DNA of 64,000 bases from Carnegiea gigantea (GCA_029747015.1 JAKOGI010001351.1:161501-225500), one strand, 5' to 3'. Counted from the stretch's first letter, positions 1-11,619 are shown. Notes: generated from the sequence alone by a model not told the origin. Made by a program: numbers and translations.

Positions 1-89
1 GAACCTTTTTTTTGGACAAATAACTTGCCGACTTGGTAGATAATCCATGCAGATTTTTTTTTTTTTTGAAGATAATTCTGCTTGTAAAT

Positions 90-300
90 TTGTAATAAAA
101 TTTTATCAATAATTTGTGATAAAATCTATCAACAATTTAAGGGATAGAATTCTATCAACAATTTGTGATAAAATTTATCAACAATTTAGAAGGATAAAAT
201 TCTACCAACAATTAATGATAGATTCTATCAACAACCTAAAAGGATAGAATTTTATCAATAAATTTGGATAAAATTCTATCAATAATTTTTCTGACAATTA
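90..300. repeat. AT-rich degenerate minisatellite
   Basis: Imperfect direct repeats built on the words GATAGAATTCTATCAACAAT and GATAAAATTTATCAACAATT, recurring about every 30-40 bases. Each unit holds a small palindrome (GATAGAATTCTATC). No coding potential is seen. The origin is unknown; it may be part of a decayed LTR. Confidence 0.6.
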
Positions 301-1069
301 CTATAAATTCGCCTTTCGAGCTGCTATCAATTCAATGTTTCTTCTTCCCCCTTTTTTATTCTTCGTCTTCTTGTTGCTTCTGTTTCCACTGAGATTTTTT
401 TTGTTCTTCTGGGTGAATGACTCATATTAGACGGCTGGAATTGGGGGAATTTTCTGCTCTACGCATATTCAAAGCTTCTCTTTCCAGGTTGCTTCTTCTG
501 GGAATGATCTTATCTAACCCCCTTGTGATTGAAGATTCAATCCATTTCTAAGCTCACTTTTTGTTTTCTTTTGCCAGGCCCTTGTGTTTTTGAAATTTAA
601 TACCAAATCAATGTCTGTAATTTGGTCAAGGATCTCATCTTGCATTCTAATTCTTAGGTCTCGCCGCCTTCAAGAAGCTAAGCTCAGCCTTGACTATGGC
701 ATACGTTCGAAGAAATAGAAGAGGACCAGCCATGGCATCTTTTTCGAAGCCCCCGTTTTCTTTTGGCAATTTAATGTAAAATTACACTAGAGTGTTGATT
801 AAAGAGCACGAGCACTTCATCGTAACTTGTCATATTTCTTCTCCTTTCCCGCTGCAGACCATGCGTGCCTTTACTTCATTCTTTTTTATTATTTTCCTCT
901 CTTTTTTCAGTCCCTCTTTTTTCTGAATCCCCTATGGTCTTTTTTGTGACTAATGTAAGGATTAATCTTCTAGCTAATTTGTAACCTTTGTTTTATGAAT
1001 TTTGTTTTTGGGAAATTTAAACTAATGCTTCCTCTTTTTTTTAGGAAGTTGCTAAAGTTGCGAAATCGA
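301..1069. other. Unassigned non-coding stretch
   Basis: T-rich and pyrimidine-rich sequence with no ORF of note and no recognised domain. It could be intron or UTR of a lost gene or old transposon sequence. Nothing here supports a specific call. Confidence 0.4.
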
Positions 1070-1335
1070 CTACTCCCCCTATTAGATCACAAGTGAGGTC
1101 AACTTTTAAGATAAGGAATCGTTTCTCCTCGAAGATTCGATTCTTCACAGGAGACTCCCTCACTTAATCTTTTTGGAGTCGACTTGGATTTCTTCTAGCC
1201 ATGACTCCTCGAATTAGATTGCGAAGTGAGGTCGACTTTTAAGACGAGGAATGGTTTTGCTCTGTAGATTCGATTCTTCTCATGGGAGACTCCCTCACTT
1301 AATCTTTCTGGGGTCGACTTTGGATTTCCTCTTTC
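1070..1335. repeat. Two-copy direct duplication, about 130 bp unit
   Basis: The block beginning near 1070 (ATTAGATCACAAGTGAGGTC) is repeated near 1203 (ATTAGATTGCGAAGTGAGGT). Both copies run through GAGACTCCCTCACTTAATCT to a GTCGACTT end. The copies differ by scattered substitutions. It borders the degenerate repeat field to its right and probably has the same origin. Confidence 0.65.
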
Positions 1336-1339
1336 TATC

Positions 1340-2450
1340 TGCGACTTCTTCAATCAGATTTACGAAGGCATGGCTTCTTCACTCAAATAGGGAAGGCAGA
1401 ACTTCTCCGGTTAGATAGCGAAGACATTATTCATCTGATCAAATAGGAAAGACATTCAGACAATGAAGATGTGCCCCCTCCAATCAAATAGTCAAGACAT
1501 GTTCTTCCAATCAGAAAGTAAAGGTTTATCTCCTCCATTCAGACAACAAAGGCTTGACTTCTATGATTAGAGAGCTAAGGCGTTTAGACTCCTCTAATCA
1601 GGCAGCAGAAACTTGACTTCTTCCATCAGACAACAAAGGCGACTCTTCAAATCAGAAAGGGAAGGCTTGGCTTATCCGATTAGGCTGCAAATGCAAGTAA
1701 CCCAATCAGAAAGCAATAGCTTGGTTCCTTCGATCAGATAGATGAGGCATAACTTGTCTAATCAGATAGCACAGGTGACTAGTCCGATCAGACAGTGCAG
1801 ACTTGACCTCTTCTATTAGACAACGAATGTGACTCTTCCAATTAGAAAGCAAAGGCTTGGCTCATCAGATAACATAGGTGACTCATCCAATCAGACAGTG
1901 CAGACTTGACCTTTTTTATTAGACAGCGAATGCGACTCTCCCAATCAGAAAGCAAAGGCTTAGCTCATCTGATCAAACAACAAAAGTGGCTCATCCGATC
2001 AGACAGTGCAGACTTGACCTCTTCTATTAGACAGCAAAAGTGACTCTTCTGATTAGAAAGAGAAGGCTTGGCTCATCCGATCAGACAGCGAACGCAACTA
2101 TTCCGATCAGCAAGCAACAACTTGGCTCATTAGATCAAACAGACGAGGCATGACTCGTTTAATCAGACAGAAAAGGTGACTCTTCTGATCAAACAGTGCA
2201 AACTTGACCCCTTCGATCACACAAAAGCTTGACTCGTTAGGTCAGACTATGCAGACTTATCTCCTTATCTCCTTCAATCAAATAGAGGCTTGAGTTTTCC
2301 AATCAGAAAGTGAATGTGACTTCCCCAATCAGAAAGTGCAGACTTAACTTCTTCAAATAGATAGAGGCTCGACTCTTCCGGTCAGATAGGAAAGATATGG
2401 CCCTTTCAATTAGACACCGAAAGCTTGACTTTGCAAATTACCAGTGCTCG
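1340..2450. repeat. Degenerate tandem repeat field (GATCAGACAG family)
   Basis: The words GATCAGACAG, GACTCTTCC and AAAGGCTTGGCTC recur every 30-40 bases. A higher-order unit is visible: GACAGTGCAGACTTGACC starts at about 1791, 1894 and 2002, giving 103-108 bp spacing. No ORF is maintained. I read this as the repeat-rich non-coding part of the Tat-like gypsy remnant, but that link is inference. Confidence 0.6.
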
Positions 2451-2530
2451 ACTGGAAGGAAAAGACTGCAAATTTAGAAGAAGACGCCTATATCGCTAAT
2501 GAGAAGGAGGATGCAACCTTACTGTTGCCC

Positions 2531-3790
2531 CCAACTTGAAGGTGTTCTAAAAGTTTGTAAAAAGTTGGTGACCATTTGAAGCCTATTTATAGGATTTGAA
2601 AATGTTCTTAGTGACTTAGGAGTCAACACCTTTGACAAAATGATTTGACAGTCTTTTACTTGACTTAATAACTTGTAAGTCTTTAGGTTTGATAACCTGG
2701 AGCTTAGAACTTTCTTAATTTTGGAGTCTAGAGCTTTGACGACTTGGTAGTTTTTTAATTTTGATGTCTTGATAGACTTGAACTTTGATGACTGAGGGTC
2801 TACTTGGTGACTTAGGATGCCCGCTTGCAGTCTGAGCTTCTAAATTCTGGAATGCTGAATGTTTAATGTAGTTGGCCAGATTAATTGATGCAAGGGCAAG
2901 GTTGCTTGATCTCAATTGATGAACTGGATGAAGAACTTTGAAGTATACTTCAATTTGAGGTTGTAGAAGATGTTAAGCTAACTGACTTTGATCCTTGTTG
3001 CTCAGTAGCTAGATGTCATATGTAGTTTGAGCTCTGGAGCCTGTAAAATGTTGAATGTTGAGCTCCCCTTGAGAGTGAGGGGAAAAAAAATTTATGAACA
3101 CAAATTTCGTACCTAAAATAAATTAGGTAAGCAACGGAGAAATAAATTTAATTTTGTATTGATGTAGTATGTGTAGGTACAATCTCTGAATTTAACACAA
3201 TCAAGTAGTCCTTTGATTCGATCTCCTAGTAACTTAAGTCTTCCAAGGGCATGATTCTTGATTTTGGTTGATGCTGAACTAGTTAAAGAACTCTAAAATT
3301 GTTCTTGATCTTGATCAGCAGTTGGTTGATTGCTGATTCTAAAGCTTGCAAGTTTTGATCTTTGTCACTTGGTAGTTGGATGCCTGCTTGTAGTATAAGC
3401 TTCTAAATTCTGCACTGCTGAATGTTTAATGTAGTAGGCCAGATTGATCGATACGAGGTCAAGGTTGCTTGATCTTGATCGATGAAATAGATGAAGAACT
3501 GTGAAGTATACTTTAATTTGAGGTTGCAGAAGATGTTGAGCTAGCTGATTTTGAACCTTCTTGCTCGGTAGTTGGATGTCGTCTATAGTCTGAGCTCTAG
3601 AGCCTGCAAGATACTGAATGTTGAGCTCCCCAACTTCAAAGCTTCTAAAAGTTTAGAACAATTTAGTGACCGTTTGAAATATGTTTATATGATTTGAAAA
3701 TGTGCTTAGTGACTTACGAGTTAACTCCTTTGATAAAATGACTTGACAGTCTTTTACTTTGATGACTGAGAGTTTTGAACTTGATGACTT
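2531..3790. repeat. About 1.1 kb direct duplication in the Tat-like remnant
   Basis: The sequence at 2531-2690 (CCCAACTTGAAGG through GACTTGACAGTC-like words) reappears at 3632-3790, an offset of about 1101 bases. The LTR-related block at 2815-3083 likewise reappears inside 3370-3631. Minus-strand TATA-like sequence CCTATAAATAGGC lies near 2583. This indicates a segmental duplication within the old gypsy element. Confidence 0.6.
3093..3640 (-). mobile_element. Tat-like LTR fragment (second copy)
   Basis: Closely resembles 6986-7530: both start with a (T)GAACACAAATTTCG / TGTAAACACAAATTTCG edge. Both share the TTTTGTATTGATG segment, the GTAGTTGG(C)CAGA segment and the GTTGAGCTCCCC end. In element sense (minus) this is the 3' end (R-U5) of the LTR. 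The 5' half of the LTR, seen at 18204-18467, is not found here, so the copy is partial. Confidence 0.55.
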
Positions 3791-5190
3791 GAGAGTCTCC
3801 TTAGTGACTTGAAAGTCAATAATTTTGTTGACTTAGGAGTCCTAAACTTTAAAGACTTCAGAGTCATCAATTTGATAACTTGGAGCCTAGAACTTTCTTG
3901 ATTTTGGAGTCTAAAGCTTTCATAACTTGGCAGTCTTTAAATATTGATGTTTTGGGAGACTTAAACTTTGATGACTTGAGAATCCACTTGGTGACTTGGG
4001 AGTCAGTAATTTCATCGATGTAGGAGTCTTGAAGAAATAATTTCGAAATCTTAAAAAGTTAACTTGGAAGTCTATAATATTTGTGACTTGGGAGTCTGCT
4101 ATGATTAACTTAGAAGTCAAAGAGTTTTATGACTAGGGAGTCTTTACGATTTGATGACTTAGAAGCCTTGTACTTTACCAACTTGACAGTCTATTTTTTT
4201 AGCATCTATGACTTTGAAGACTTAAGAGTCTATTACATCAATGACTTGAGGATCTGTAAGGTTGACTTAAAAGCCTTTGATAACTTGAAAGTGAGCAACT
4301 CTGTTTGACTTGTGAGTCTACAACTTAGATGGCTTAAGAATCTTTAAGCTTTACTTATTTGAGAGCTTATGTTGTTGATGACTTGAGAGTCTATGATGTT
4401 GATGACTTGAGAGTTATTGAATTCACTTCAAAGTTTGTAATTTGTTGACTTGATAATCTTTAAGTGACTTGAAAGTCTTTGATTTTGATGGCTTGAGCAT
4501 CTTGTAGGTGACTTAATAGTCTGTGTTGACTTGAGAGTCTAGAAGCTTGGACTTAGAAGTCATAGGGGTGACTTGAGAGTGGAAGTCATTTTGTAACTTA
4601 ATAATCTTGAGGAGTAACTTAAAAGTCTTCACCAAGCATATAGTTACGTTGACTTAAAAGTCTTGGAGTTTGTTGACTTAGAAGTTTAATATAAATTACC
4701 TTGAAAATCTTTAAATGTGACAACTTGGGAGTTTACAAAATTTGATGATTTTGGAGTTTCGAATTTGAATGACTTGATAGTCTCTTAGTTTGCTGACTTA
4801 GGAATCTGAAACTTTGACGACTTGGTAGTCTATGAGAGTTTGATGACTTGGGAATTTATAAAATTTGATGACTTAGGACTCTTAAAAGTTTGACTTGGGA
4901 GTCCATGAGATTTGATGACTTTGGGTCTGTCAAGCTTGACTTCAAAGTTTGGTGGGATTGACTTCGAGTTCAGAGAGTTTGATGACTTAGGTGTCTATAG
5001 AACCTGAACTGGAAGTCTTAGAGTTTCTCAACTCAAAAGCCTGTAAAGGCTGACTTAGGAGCCTTAGACTTTGGTGACTTGAAAGTTTAAAACGAGTGAC
5101 TTGAAAGTCTTCCAGTCTATGTAAGGAGCGACTTGCAACTCAGTTGTTTTTTGATGACTTAGGAGTCTATGGAGGCTGACTTGGAAATCT
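3690..5190. repeat. Degenerate GACTTGRGAGTC repeat field
   Basis: The words GACTTGGGAGTC, GACTTGAGAGTC and GACTTAGGAGTC with one- or two-base variants occur every 25-45 bases over about 1.5 kb. They are separated by short TTTGATG or TTGATG linkers. No reading frame survives. It lies between the LTR-related blocks and the gag relic, in the place where a gypsy element would carry pol and its 3' non-coding region. Confidence 0.65.
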
Positions 5191-5239
5191 GCCCCTTAAA
5201 CAAAAATTTTGGGTGTGCTTTTACTGAAGCATTTTTAAT

Positions 5240-6905
5240 ATGATTTGATGATCATTCAGATTCTTTGGTATCTTCTTCATCTGATGTGATCTTTCCTTCT
5301 TTTACAAGTTGTAGGACCTGTTTCTGAATGCTTTGCACTTCTCTATAGGATAAATGATGATCATGTGATGCTTACAATATTTGGGATCCCTAGTTCTTCT
5401 AATTTCTTTAGGATGCCTTACCTCTAGAAGTTCTATAGGCCCTTTCTCGAGAAGTTTATCAAGCATTTCTAACACTCAGATTCAGAATAAGGGAATTCCT
5501 TCTCTTCACAGCCTCTAAGCATGGAGCTTCTATTTCTTGACGATGTTCTTGATCCATCATCATCGAGCCTTCTTCCATAGTAGGTAATTGTAAGTTCTCT
5601 ATCATGAGCTCTTGTTGCCAATTCATGGAAGGTTTTGGGCTTGTTCACCTGTAAGGTATAAAGTATATCCCAATCCATCCCTTGGGCACACATCTCAATA
5701 GCTGAAGATTCAAATGAATGGTCTTTACACTTCAGAGAGAGCACACCGACGATTAATGTAATCGATGACTGGCTCGTTTTTCCGTTGCCTTGTGTTAGTC
5801 AACTCTGTTATGCTGACTATTCGGCGTGTACTATAGAAGCAATTTAAGAACTCACTTTCCATTTGCCCCCATCTATTAATAGACTCTGAGGTAAGGTTTG
5901 TATTCGAGCCAAATGCAATTCCTTTAAGGGATCGCATGAACTGTTTCACTAATTGGTCTCCTTCAGTGCCAGCATTACTGCAGGTTTCGATGAAGTGAGC
6001 GATGTGCTACTTGGGGTTGCCCTTGCCATCAAATTGGTTGAATTTGGGTGGTTGATAGCCATGAGGAAAACTAATACATCGATCCTCTTTGTATAAGGTT
6101 TCTAATACAAGTGAGTTTTATGAGAATCACCTCCCAGATGAGCCTTCACTGCATCAGCTATCAAGTTTTGGATATGCTCAGCAGACATCAAGCCTAAAGA
6201 GCGATCCTTCTTTGCCCTATGCTCATCGTTAGACTACTCACTATGATTAGACTCTTTGTCAGAATCTTCATTGCCTAAGCCTTTGTTGAAAGCTCCAGAT
6301 GAATGCTTTTCCAACTTTTTTGTTAAATCAGCAATCTATTTGTTTTGACGCTTGATTTGAGCATCCTTTTCTACGCTTTCCGTTGAGAGTCTTTCTAGAG
6401 TTGCCTTCATGTTTGCCAATTCTTTCTCTAAGTTGATAGCCTTTGTCACCATGACTGGCATGACGATAGTATCAGAGGATTCAACTTCAACTTGTGAGAA
6501 AAGTGAATCCCTTGGAGATGCTAGTGAAGAATCGCTACAATCATAGTCACCATCTTCCTCATTGAAAGGCTGGAAGACAGGATTTGTGTAGGATTGGAAT
6601 TCATCTAGTCCATAGGGTAGAGTCTTGAAGACAACAAGAGGTTTTAGCTTCCACTTAGGGAGATAAGTAGTTTGATTGACTCCATTAGTAGGCAAGTTAG
6701 AACCAAATTTTTAAGCTTTACGTGACTACAAAGTTGGAGCCATGACTTGTTGCTTTAAGGTGATGGAGGCAGCAGCTTTGCTTATGCTCCAGCTCATCAC
6801 CCTGGTGCTTCGATTGCCAAATGCAATACTAGCCCTTGCGGATCCTTCGGATGTAGCTCCGATAGTCTCCTTCTTAAAAGATTGAAGAACGGCCTTGGGA
6901 GCCAT
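5240..6905 (-). pseudogene. Decayed gag of a Tat-like Ty3/gypsy element
   Basis: Minus-strand frame fragments give a gag-like protein. A possible start codon is at 6905, an N-terminal segment with a short coiled coil (ELANMKATLERL) lies at 6336-6695, the capsid-like part is at 5725-5949 (FLNCFYSTRR, EPVIDYINRR), and 5469-5744 continues with AIEMCAQGMDWDILY and FHELATRAHDREL. A KYCKHH / PIEKC segment is readable near 5300-5390. These phrases are typical of plant Tat-lineage gag. Stops just after the start (about 6715-6730) and frame breaks near 5740 and 5950-6335 show it is dead. No protease, RT or integrase follows, so the element is internally deleted. The family call is solid; the lineage is inferred. 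Confidence 0.7.
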
Positions 6906-6964
6906 TTCTTCTTTAAAAGAGTGTAGAACTTGTCACTTAGAGAAAGAGATGAAAGAGAAAGAAA

Positions 6965-6981
6965 TCCCACTGGGCATGCTA
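6965..6981 (-). other. Possible primer binding site of the Tat-like element
   Basis: Immediately inside the LTR edge at 6986, the minus strand reads TAGCATGCCCAGTGGGA. It looks like a G-to-A / C-to-T decayed form of the PBS usual in Tat-lineage elements. The spacing of a few bases from the LTR end fits. Identity with a particular tRNA was not checked. Confidence 0.4.
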
Positions 6982-6985
6982 AATT

Positions 6986-7541
6986 TGTAAACACAAATTT
7001 CGTGCCTAAAATAAATTGGACAAGAAATTGAGAAAGAAATTAAATTTTGTATTGATGTTGTATATGGGTACTATCTCCAAATTAAAAACAATAAGGTGAT
7101 CCTCGGATTCAATCTCCTAATGACTTGAATTGTTTTAATGGTGTAACCGCTTGATGTCGATTAATGCTAATCAGCTGAAGAACTCTAAAGTGGTTCCTGA
7201 TCTTGACCTATAAATGCTTGATTGCTATTTCTGAGGCTCACAAGTTTTGATCCTTCTCAATTGGTAGCTGGATATTGCTTGTAGTTTGAGCCACTGAATT
7301 CTGCAATGCTGAATATTGAATGTAGTTGGCTAGACTAATCGATGCAAGGGCGAGGTTACCTGATCTCGATCGATGAACTAGATGAAGAACTCTGAAGTAT
7401 ACTTCAATTTGTGATTATAGAAGATGTTGAACTCGCTGACTTTGATCCTTGTTGCTCGGTAGCTGGATGTCGTCCATAGTCAGAGCTCTGCAGCTAGTAG
7501 AGGATGCAGAATGTTGAGCTCCCCTTGAGAATGAGGGGGAT
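6986..7541 (-). mobile_element. Tat-like 5' LTR, 3' part (interrupted by copia)
   Basis: Starts at TGTAAACAC and runs to the copia insertion point; the rest of the same LTR continues at 18204. A second, partial copy lies at 3093-3640. In element sense this part follows the TATA box and would hold R and U5. The break at 7541 is exact because the copia TSD GGGAT (7537-7541) reappears at 18204-18208. Confidence 0.65.
7537..7541. repeat. Target site duplication of the copia element, left
   Basis: GGGAT directly before the TGTTGA edge of the left LTR; the identical pentamer follows the right LTR at 18204-18208. A 5-bp duplication is normal for Ty1/copia integrase. Confidence 0.9.
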
Positions 7542-9012
7542 TGTTGAATTCCAAGAGTACACAACCACAAGAGGGGGGTGAATTGTGGTGTTCGATTCTC
7601 GCCTAATAACTGACAAACAACCATAGCACTTGATTGCAGAGATTGTTTGTAAATCACAAACAACCTTACGCCTTGTTTGTAGCGGTTGTTCTCAATTGAT
7701 TCAGTAGCGAAATTCAAAGTAATAAATGCGAAAATAAAGCACACACAATTTTTACGTGGAAAACACCTCTAGCCCAACTGAGGTGTGAAAAACCACGACC
7801 TACCTCGTGTAGGATTTAACCGCTTCACTAACGGGCTGAGCACGTTACAAAAGTAACACTCCTTGTTATAACTTGTAACCCACGTAACCTTCTTCCCTAA
7901 GATAGGTTACACCATGTCCAATCTCACCAGATAGGACACGTCCAAAGTCTACACGACTGAGGACACACTCACTCACTTTCTGTTCTGAGAACAGGGGTAC
8001 AAAACACCTTACTGGGGTGCTTCTGACTTAAGCAGATGTAAGGTACAATGAAGTCCTATTATGCCAATAAATTGAAAGCTCAGTTAAGCACAATCTTCTC
8101 ACGGCTTTTCTCTTTGAATGTCAGCTCTAAAAATCTCTTACTTCTTTGTAAAAACCGGGTTATCAAATGGGAGAGAGAATTTCAATATTTAAACGCACAA
8201 CCCAACGGCTATTATTTCAAAAGATAGGAAAAAATCCTCTATTTTTGGTCGCTTAGAAGATTCATCAAAGATTTCCAACGGCTAAGAGAGAAGAGAAGAT
8301 TTTCTTAAAATATCTTGGCCGAGTAATCTGGTCTTGAAAAGGATAAAATCTTGATTTATCCCAAATTCAATCAACACCTAAAAATAAGGGATAAGAATCT
8401 TTTCAAGAGAAATCTTTAGCAAAAACGGTTTTGCAATTTTTTTTTTTCAAATTTAAAACGAACCTTTTTAGATTTGGCAGCAAACCGAAGTAAATTTCCA
8501 GATAAGACTGATGTAGCTGCTACAGTTTTTTGAGAACACCCTAGGCACCCTGTTTGCAGGGTTGTTTGGTAATGGTGTCCCAAGGTAACTTTTCGAAAAC
8601 CGTTTTCAAGAAGTGCTAAAAATGATACTTTCAAGATTGGCATATTAACAAGAGTCTAAATAAATAAAACCTATATACCCAAGACTTCTTGTTTTGAACC
8701 AGTCAACTTGTCTAAGATTTGTAGAGCTGCTGTGAACACCAAGGCCACCTTGTTTGCTGGGGTTGTTCTTTGCATTGCTAGAGTTCAGGAACATGCCTTA
8801 CAATCAGCTGTCGAGAGGGTGTTCTTAACTTAATATAGAATCACCAAGTAAAACCTGTTTTGAAGACTTGTTCTCACATGTAGCAAACTAGTTAATACAA
8901 TAAAGATCACAAACACCAGTTAGGCCTGTTTGGAGATCGTGTTTGGAGCAACATTACTTGGACAAAGTTTTACACTTGGATTTGTTATCATCAAAACTAA
9001 ATATACTCAACA
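7542..9012 (-). repeat. Copia 3' LTR (left)
   Basis: 1471 bp, TGTTGAATTCC to ACTCAACA, matching 16733-18203 end to end with only point differences and small indels. Being next to the PPT, it is the 3' LTR of the minus-strand element. It holds copies of the AAACAGG / GAACACC word family (8532-8569 and 8731-8773). Confidence 0.92.
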
Positions 9013-9040
9013 AATTCCCCCTTTTTGATGATGACAAACC
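9013..9040 (-). other. Polypurine tract of the copia element
   Basis: On the minus strand the bases just upstream of the 3' LTR read GGTTTGTCATCATC then AAAAAGGGGGAATT. The purine run primes plus-strand DNA synthesis, and its abutment to the LTR is exact. The TTTGTCATCATCAAAAAGG context is characteristic of Sireviruses. Confidence 0.85.
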
Positions 9041-9310
9041 AAGTGACCATATTGACAAAATTAAAAAGCTTAACAACGATTAATACTGATAGGGATCCTC
9101 TAGGTGCTAGGTCATAGATCATATGGTCTTATTCGTATGGTCTTATTCCCCCTTTTGGCATCATTAAAAAGCATAAACAACAGTAGGAATGCAAGAAAAG
9201 AAATATAGAGCATAAGGTGCAAGAAGCATCATGAAAGAGATATTGCATTAAAAACAGTACAATGCCAAAAACGAAGAGGGGAGGAGGAAACAAGAGAACA
9301 GCCTAGAGAA
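9041..9310 (-). other. Copia 3' untranslated region with a second PPT copy
   Basis: Non-coding sequence between the 3' ORF stop and the PPT. At 9144-9166 the minus strand repeats the PPT context as AATGATGCCAAAAGGGGGAATAAG. Several PPT copies near the 3' LTR are known for Sireviruses. No ORF is present. Confidence 0.6.
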
Positions 9311-11182
9311 TCAGGGTGCAGGGGGTGGTCTCGTTTGCAGAGGAGGAATGCTGGGGGCAAGAGTGGAGAGAAGGACAAGCAATTCCTCATGGCGTTTGGC
9401 GGAGAGGGCTTGCTCCTCAGCAAGAGCAGCCTTGACAGCTGAGAGCTCATCCTTGAGGCGAGCATTGTCCTCAAGAACAGCCTCAAGTTTGAAGGAAGGT
9501 TGCCCAGAAACAGGTGGTCGAGGTAGTTGACGACCCTGTTTGGAGACTGATCCTTCGCCAACCTCATAGCCACACCCGAGCAGAGTGTCAATCCCAATCT
9601 CATCAACAACTTGGGCCGCCACTCGCCGTATGAGCACTATCCCAAGGTGCTCAAACACCCTTGTCAGCAGAAACCCATATCCAAGATCATGGGCCCGGGT
9701 GGTGTTCGCAATTCGCCCTATGTGGCGAATCATGATTGCAGGGAGGTTGATTGGTTCCTCCCGATCCAGTAAGTCCACCAGGCATTGATCGAGGGCATCA
9801 GCTGAGTTTCGCCCTTGACCTCGCGGAATTATGTTCTTGATAGTGAACATAAACAATAGTTGGTGCAGGGAGGTCATTTCACCCTTCTTGACAGAGAGGG
9901 GTGTTCTCAGGCCCTGTTTTTGACTGAGGCGTTGGGACACCTTTGGGAGCCTGGCTGTTTGTAGGGCTGTTTTGTCTTCCCTCACATACCCGTCAAAGCC
10001 TTGTGAGGGTACTCCCAAAATTTTTCCAAGTGTGGGCGCATCAGCCTGAATGCGTTGCCCATTCACAAAACTAGTCACCACCCCTTTGGTGACACTATAG
10101 TTGGCGTAAAACTCAGCCAACTCAGGCACAGAACACCCCAACTGGGTGTTTGCAAACAAGTCGAGCCAGCCTTGGGCCCGTAACTTATTCAGGAACGCCC
10201 CCAGACCCTGTTCCTCGAAAAAGCTTACATTCACTACCTTCCCCCTGACGACATTGTGCTTAAGCAACTGCGCATGTTTGTCCGACATAGGAGAGGGAGT
10301 GAACTGCTTTGGGCGATTGGGGGCAGGAACAGAGGTGGTAGCTTCAGGTAGGGGAGCTGTTCTGGGCTTTCGCTTGAGGGGTGTTTTTGCAGGAGAGGGC
10401 TTCACAGCAGGTTTAATGGTTGATTTCGGAGGGGCTTGTTCTTCAGAGGACTCGGAGAACACCGGTGTCCCCTGTTTGAAGGAGGTGTTCTCAGAGTCAG
10501 AACTCGAGAACCCTTCGGTAGAAGAGGAGGAAATCTCCTCGATGACAGGAGCAGAGGGTTTGGAGATACGGGGAGAAGATTGAAAAGCTAGTCTCGCATA
10601 TTTGCGAGAAGGCTTGGAGGATTGTGGAGAAGAGGGAGTTTGAGAGGGCTGAGACCTTGGTTGTGGCCTTGTTTGTGGCATTCAGCTACGCCTGGCCACT
10701 ATTTTCATCCTTTTCCTTTTCTCTCCAGTTTGAGCGACCGGAGTGGGGGTTTCAGCTTCAGGGAGAGAATCCTTCTCTAAACTCTCCTCTGATGTCTCAT
10801 TCGACTTCCCTTGGAAATCGACATCCAGATCCTCCACAAACACACCTTCGACAGAGGCAGCCCCTGTTTCTGGCGCTGTTTCAGGAAACAACCCAGAAGA
10901 ACAGGGCTCAAAATTAAACCCTTCAGGGGTTTCCAAGATTTGGTCTTGAGACCCCGATAGTGTGCCCTCTGACTCGACGTTAATGGGACAAGCAATTATC
11001 CCTACAAGAAACACCAATTCCCTTCCACATTCGAAGGGAATATCAACCATCCCCATTCCCACTGAGTGTAGGGGCAAGCTTTTCAGGAATTTGAAAGGCT
11101 TGTACAGGATTGGGCGAGGGGGAGCAGGGATTGAGGACGCAAGAACGAGGTCGTTTGATTGAGAGGAGTTGTTGAGAGCCAT
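9311..11182 (-). pseudogene. Copia 3' ORF (envelope-position / plant transposon-like protein), split by one stop
   Basis: Two minus-strand frames (11182-10682, 166 codons; 10681-9311, 456 codons) lie in the same phase and are separated only by one TGA at about 10682. The original ORF was therefore about 620 codons, the size known for the Sirevirus ORF after pol. The N-terminal part is acidic, then comes a long Pro/Ser-rich stretch, then a globular domain (FFEEQGLGAFLNKLRAQGWL, LGKILGVPSQGF, MIRHIGRIANTTRAHDLGYG) resembling the family annotated as putative plant transposon protein. The C terminus is a coiled coil (LEDNARLKDELSAVKAALAE). I see no signal peptide or membrane span, so an envelope role is not supported. 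It lies 437 bp after RNase H. The function is unknown. Confidence 0.75.
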
Positions 11183-11619
11183 TGTTGCTAGAGGAGAGAG
11201 ATTAGGGTTTAAGGCTTTGCAGGTTTCTCAGGTTTTGCAGTACTGAGAACAGGGCATATAAAAGAGAGAGAGAGAGAGAGAGCACCCAAAATCTTTAGAA
11301 GATTTCTTGGTTTGTAACGGGTGTGAGAATTAAAAGCTTGTGCCTTGGGAAGGAAAAACACATCGAGCAACCAAGGGGCGTACCTGTTCTCTTCGTTATG
11401 CCTGTTCTTTGCCGTCTGATCTTGATTGGACTTAATGGTATTAAGGCGGCTTCAGTACATCCCCTTATGCTGCATTAAGTGGATAAGTAGAGACAAAATG
11501 CACGCAATTCGAGTGTATGCAATCATATCCGTTGTTAATAAGATTTGCAAACAGGGGGAGAGAACAGGATGTAAAGGTTGATCTTACCAAACCCAGTTCA
11601 TGTTCTGGAAACAGGTATC
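11183..11619 (-). other. Non-coding spacer between RNase H and the 3' ORF
   Basis: Contains a GA/CT microsatellite (11262-11282) and several copies of the element's recurring words (AGAACAGG, GGAAACAGG). In sense orientation it is a CT-rich leader ahead of the ATG at 11182. It could be the 5' leader of a spliced or subgenomic RNA for the 3' ORF; no splice site was established. Confidence 0.5.
11262..11282. repeat. (GA)n microsatellite
   Basis: About ten uninterrupted GA repeats, reading as a CT tract about 80 bp upstream of the start of the copia 3' ORF on the minus strand. Confidence 0.85.

Noticed and set aside
7415..7744. 109-codon minus-strand frame, with a near copy at 16690-16935
   Set aside because: It is a chance frame across the copia LTR edge; the copy exists because the LTR is repeated.
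9348..10583. Plus-strand frames across the copia 3' ORF
   Set aside because: Antisense shadows of the minus-strand ORF, which carries the domain and coiled coil.
9311..10681. Retroviral envelope gene in the copia element
   Set aside because: Position fits, but no signal peptide, furin-like site or transmembrane segment is visible, so only a neutral 3' ORF call is made.
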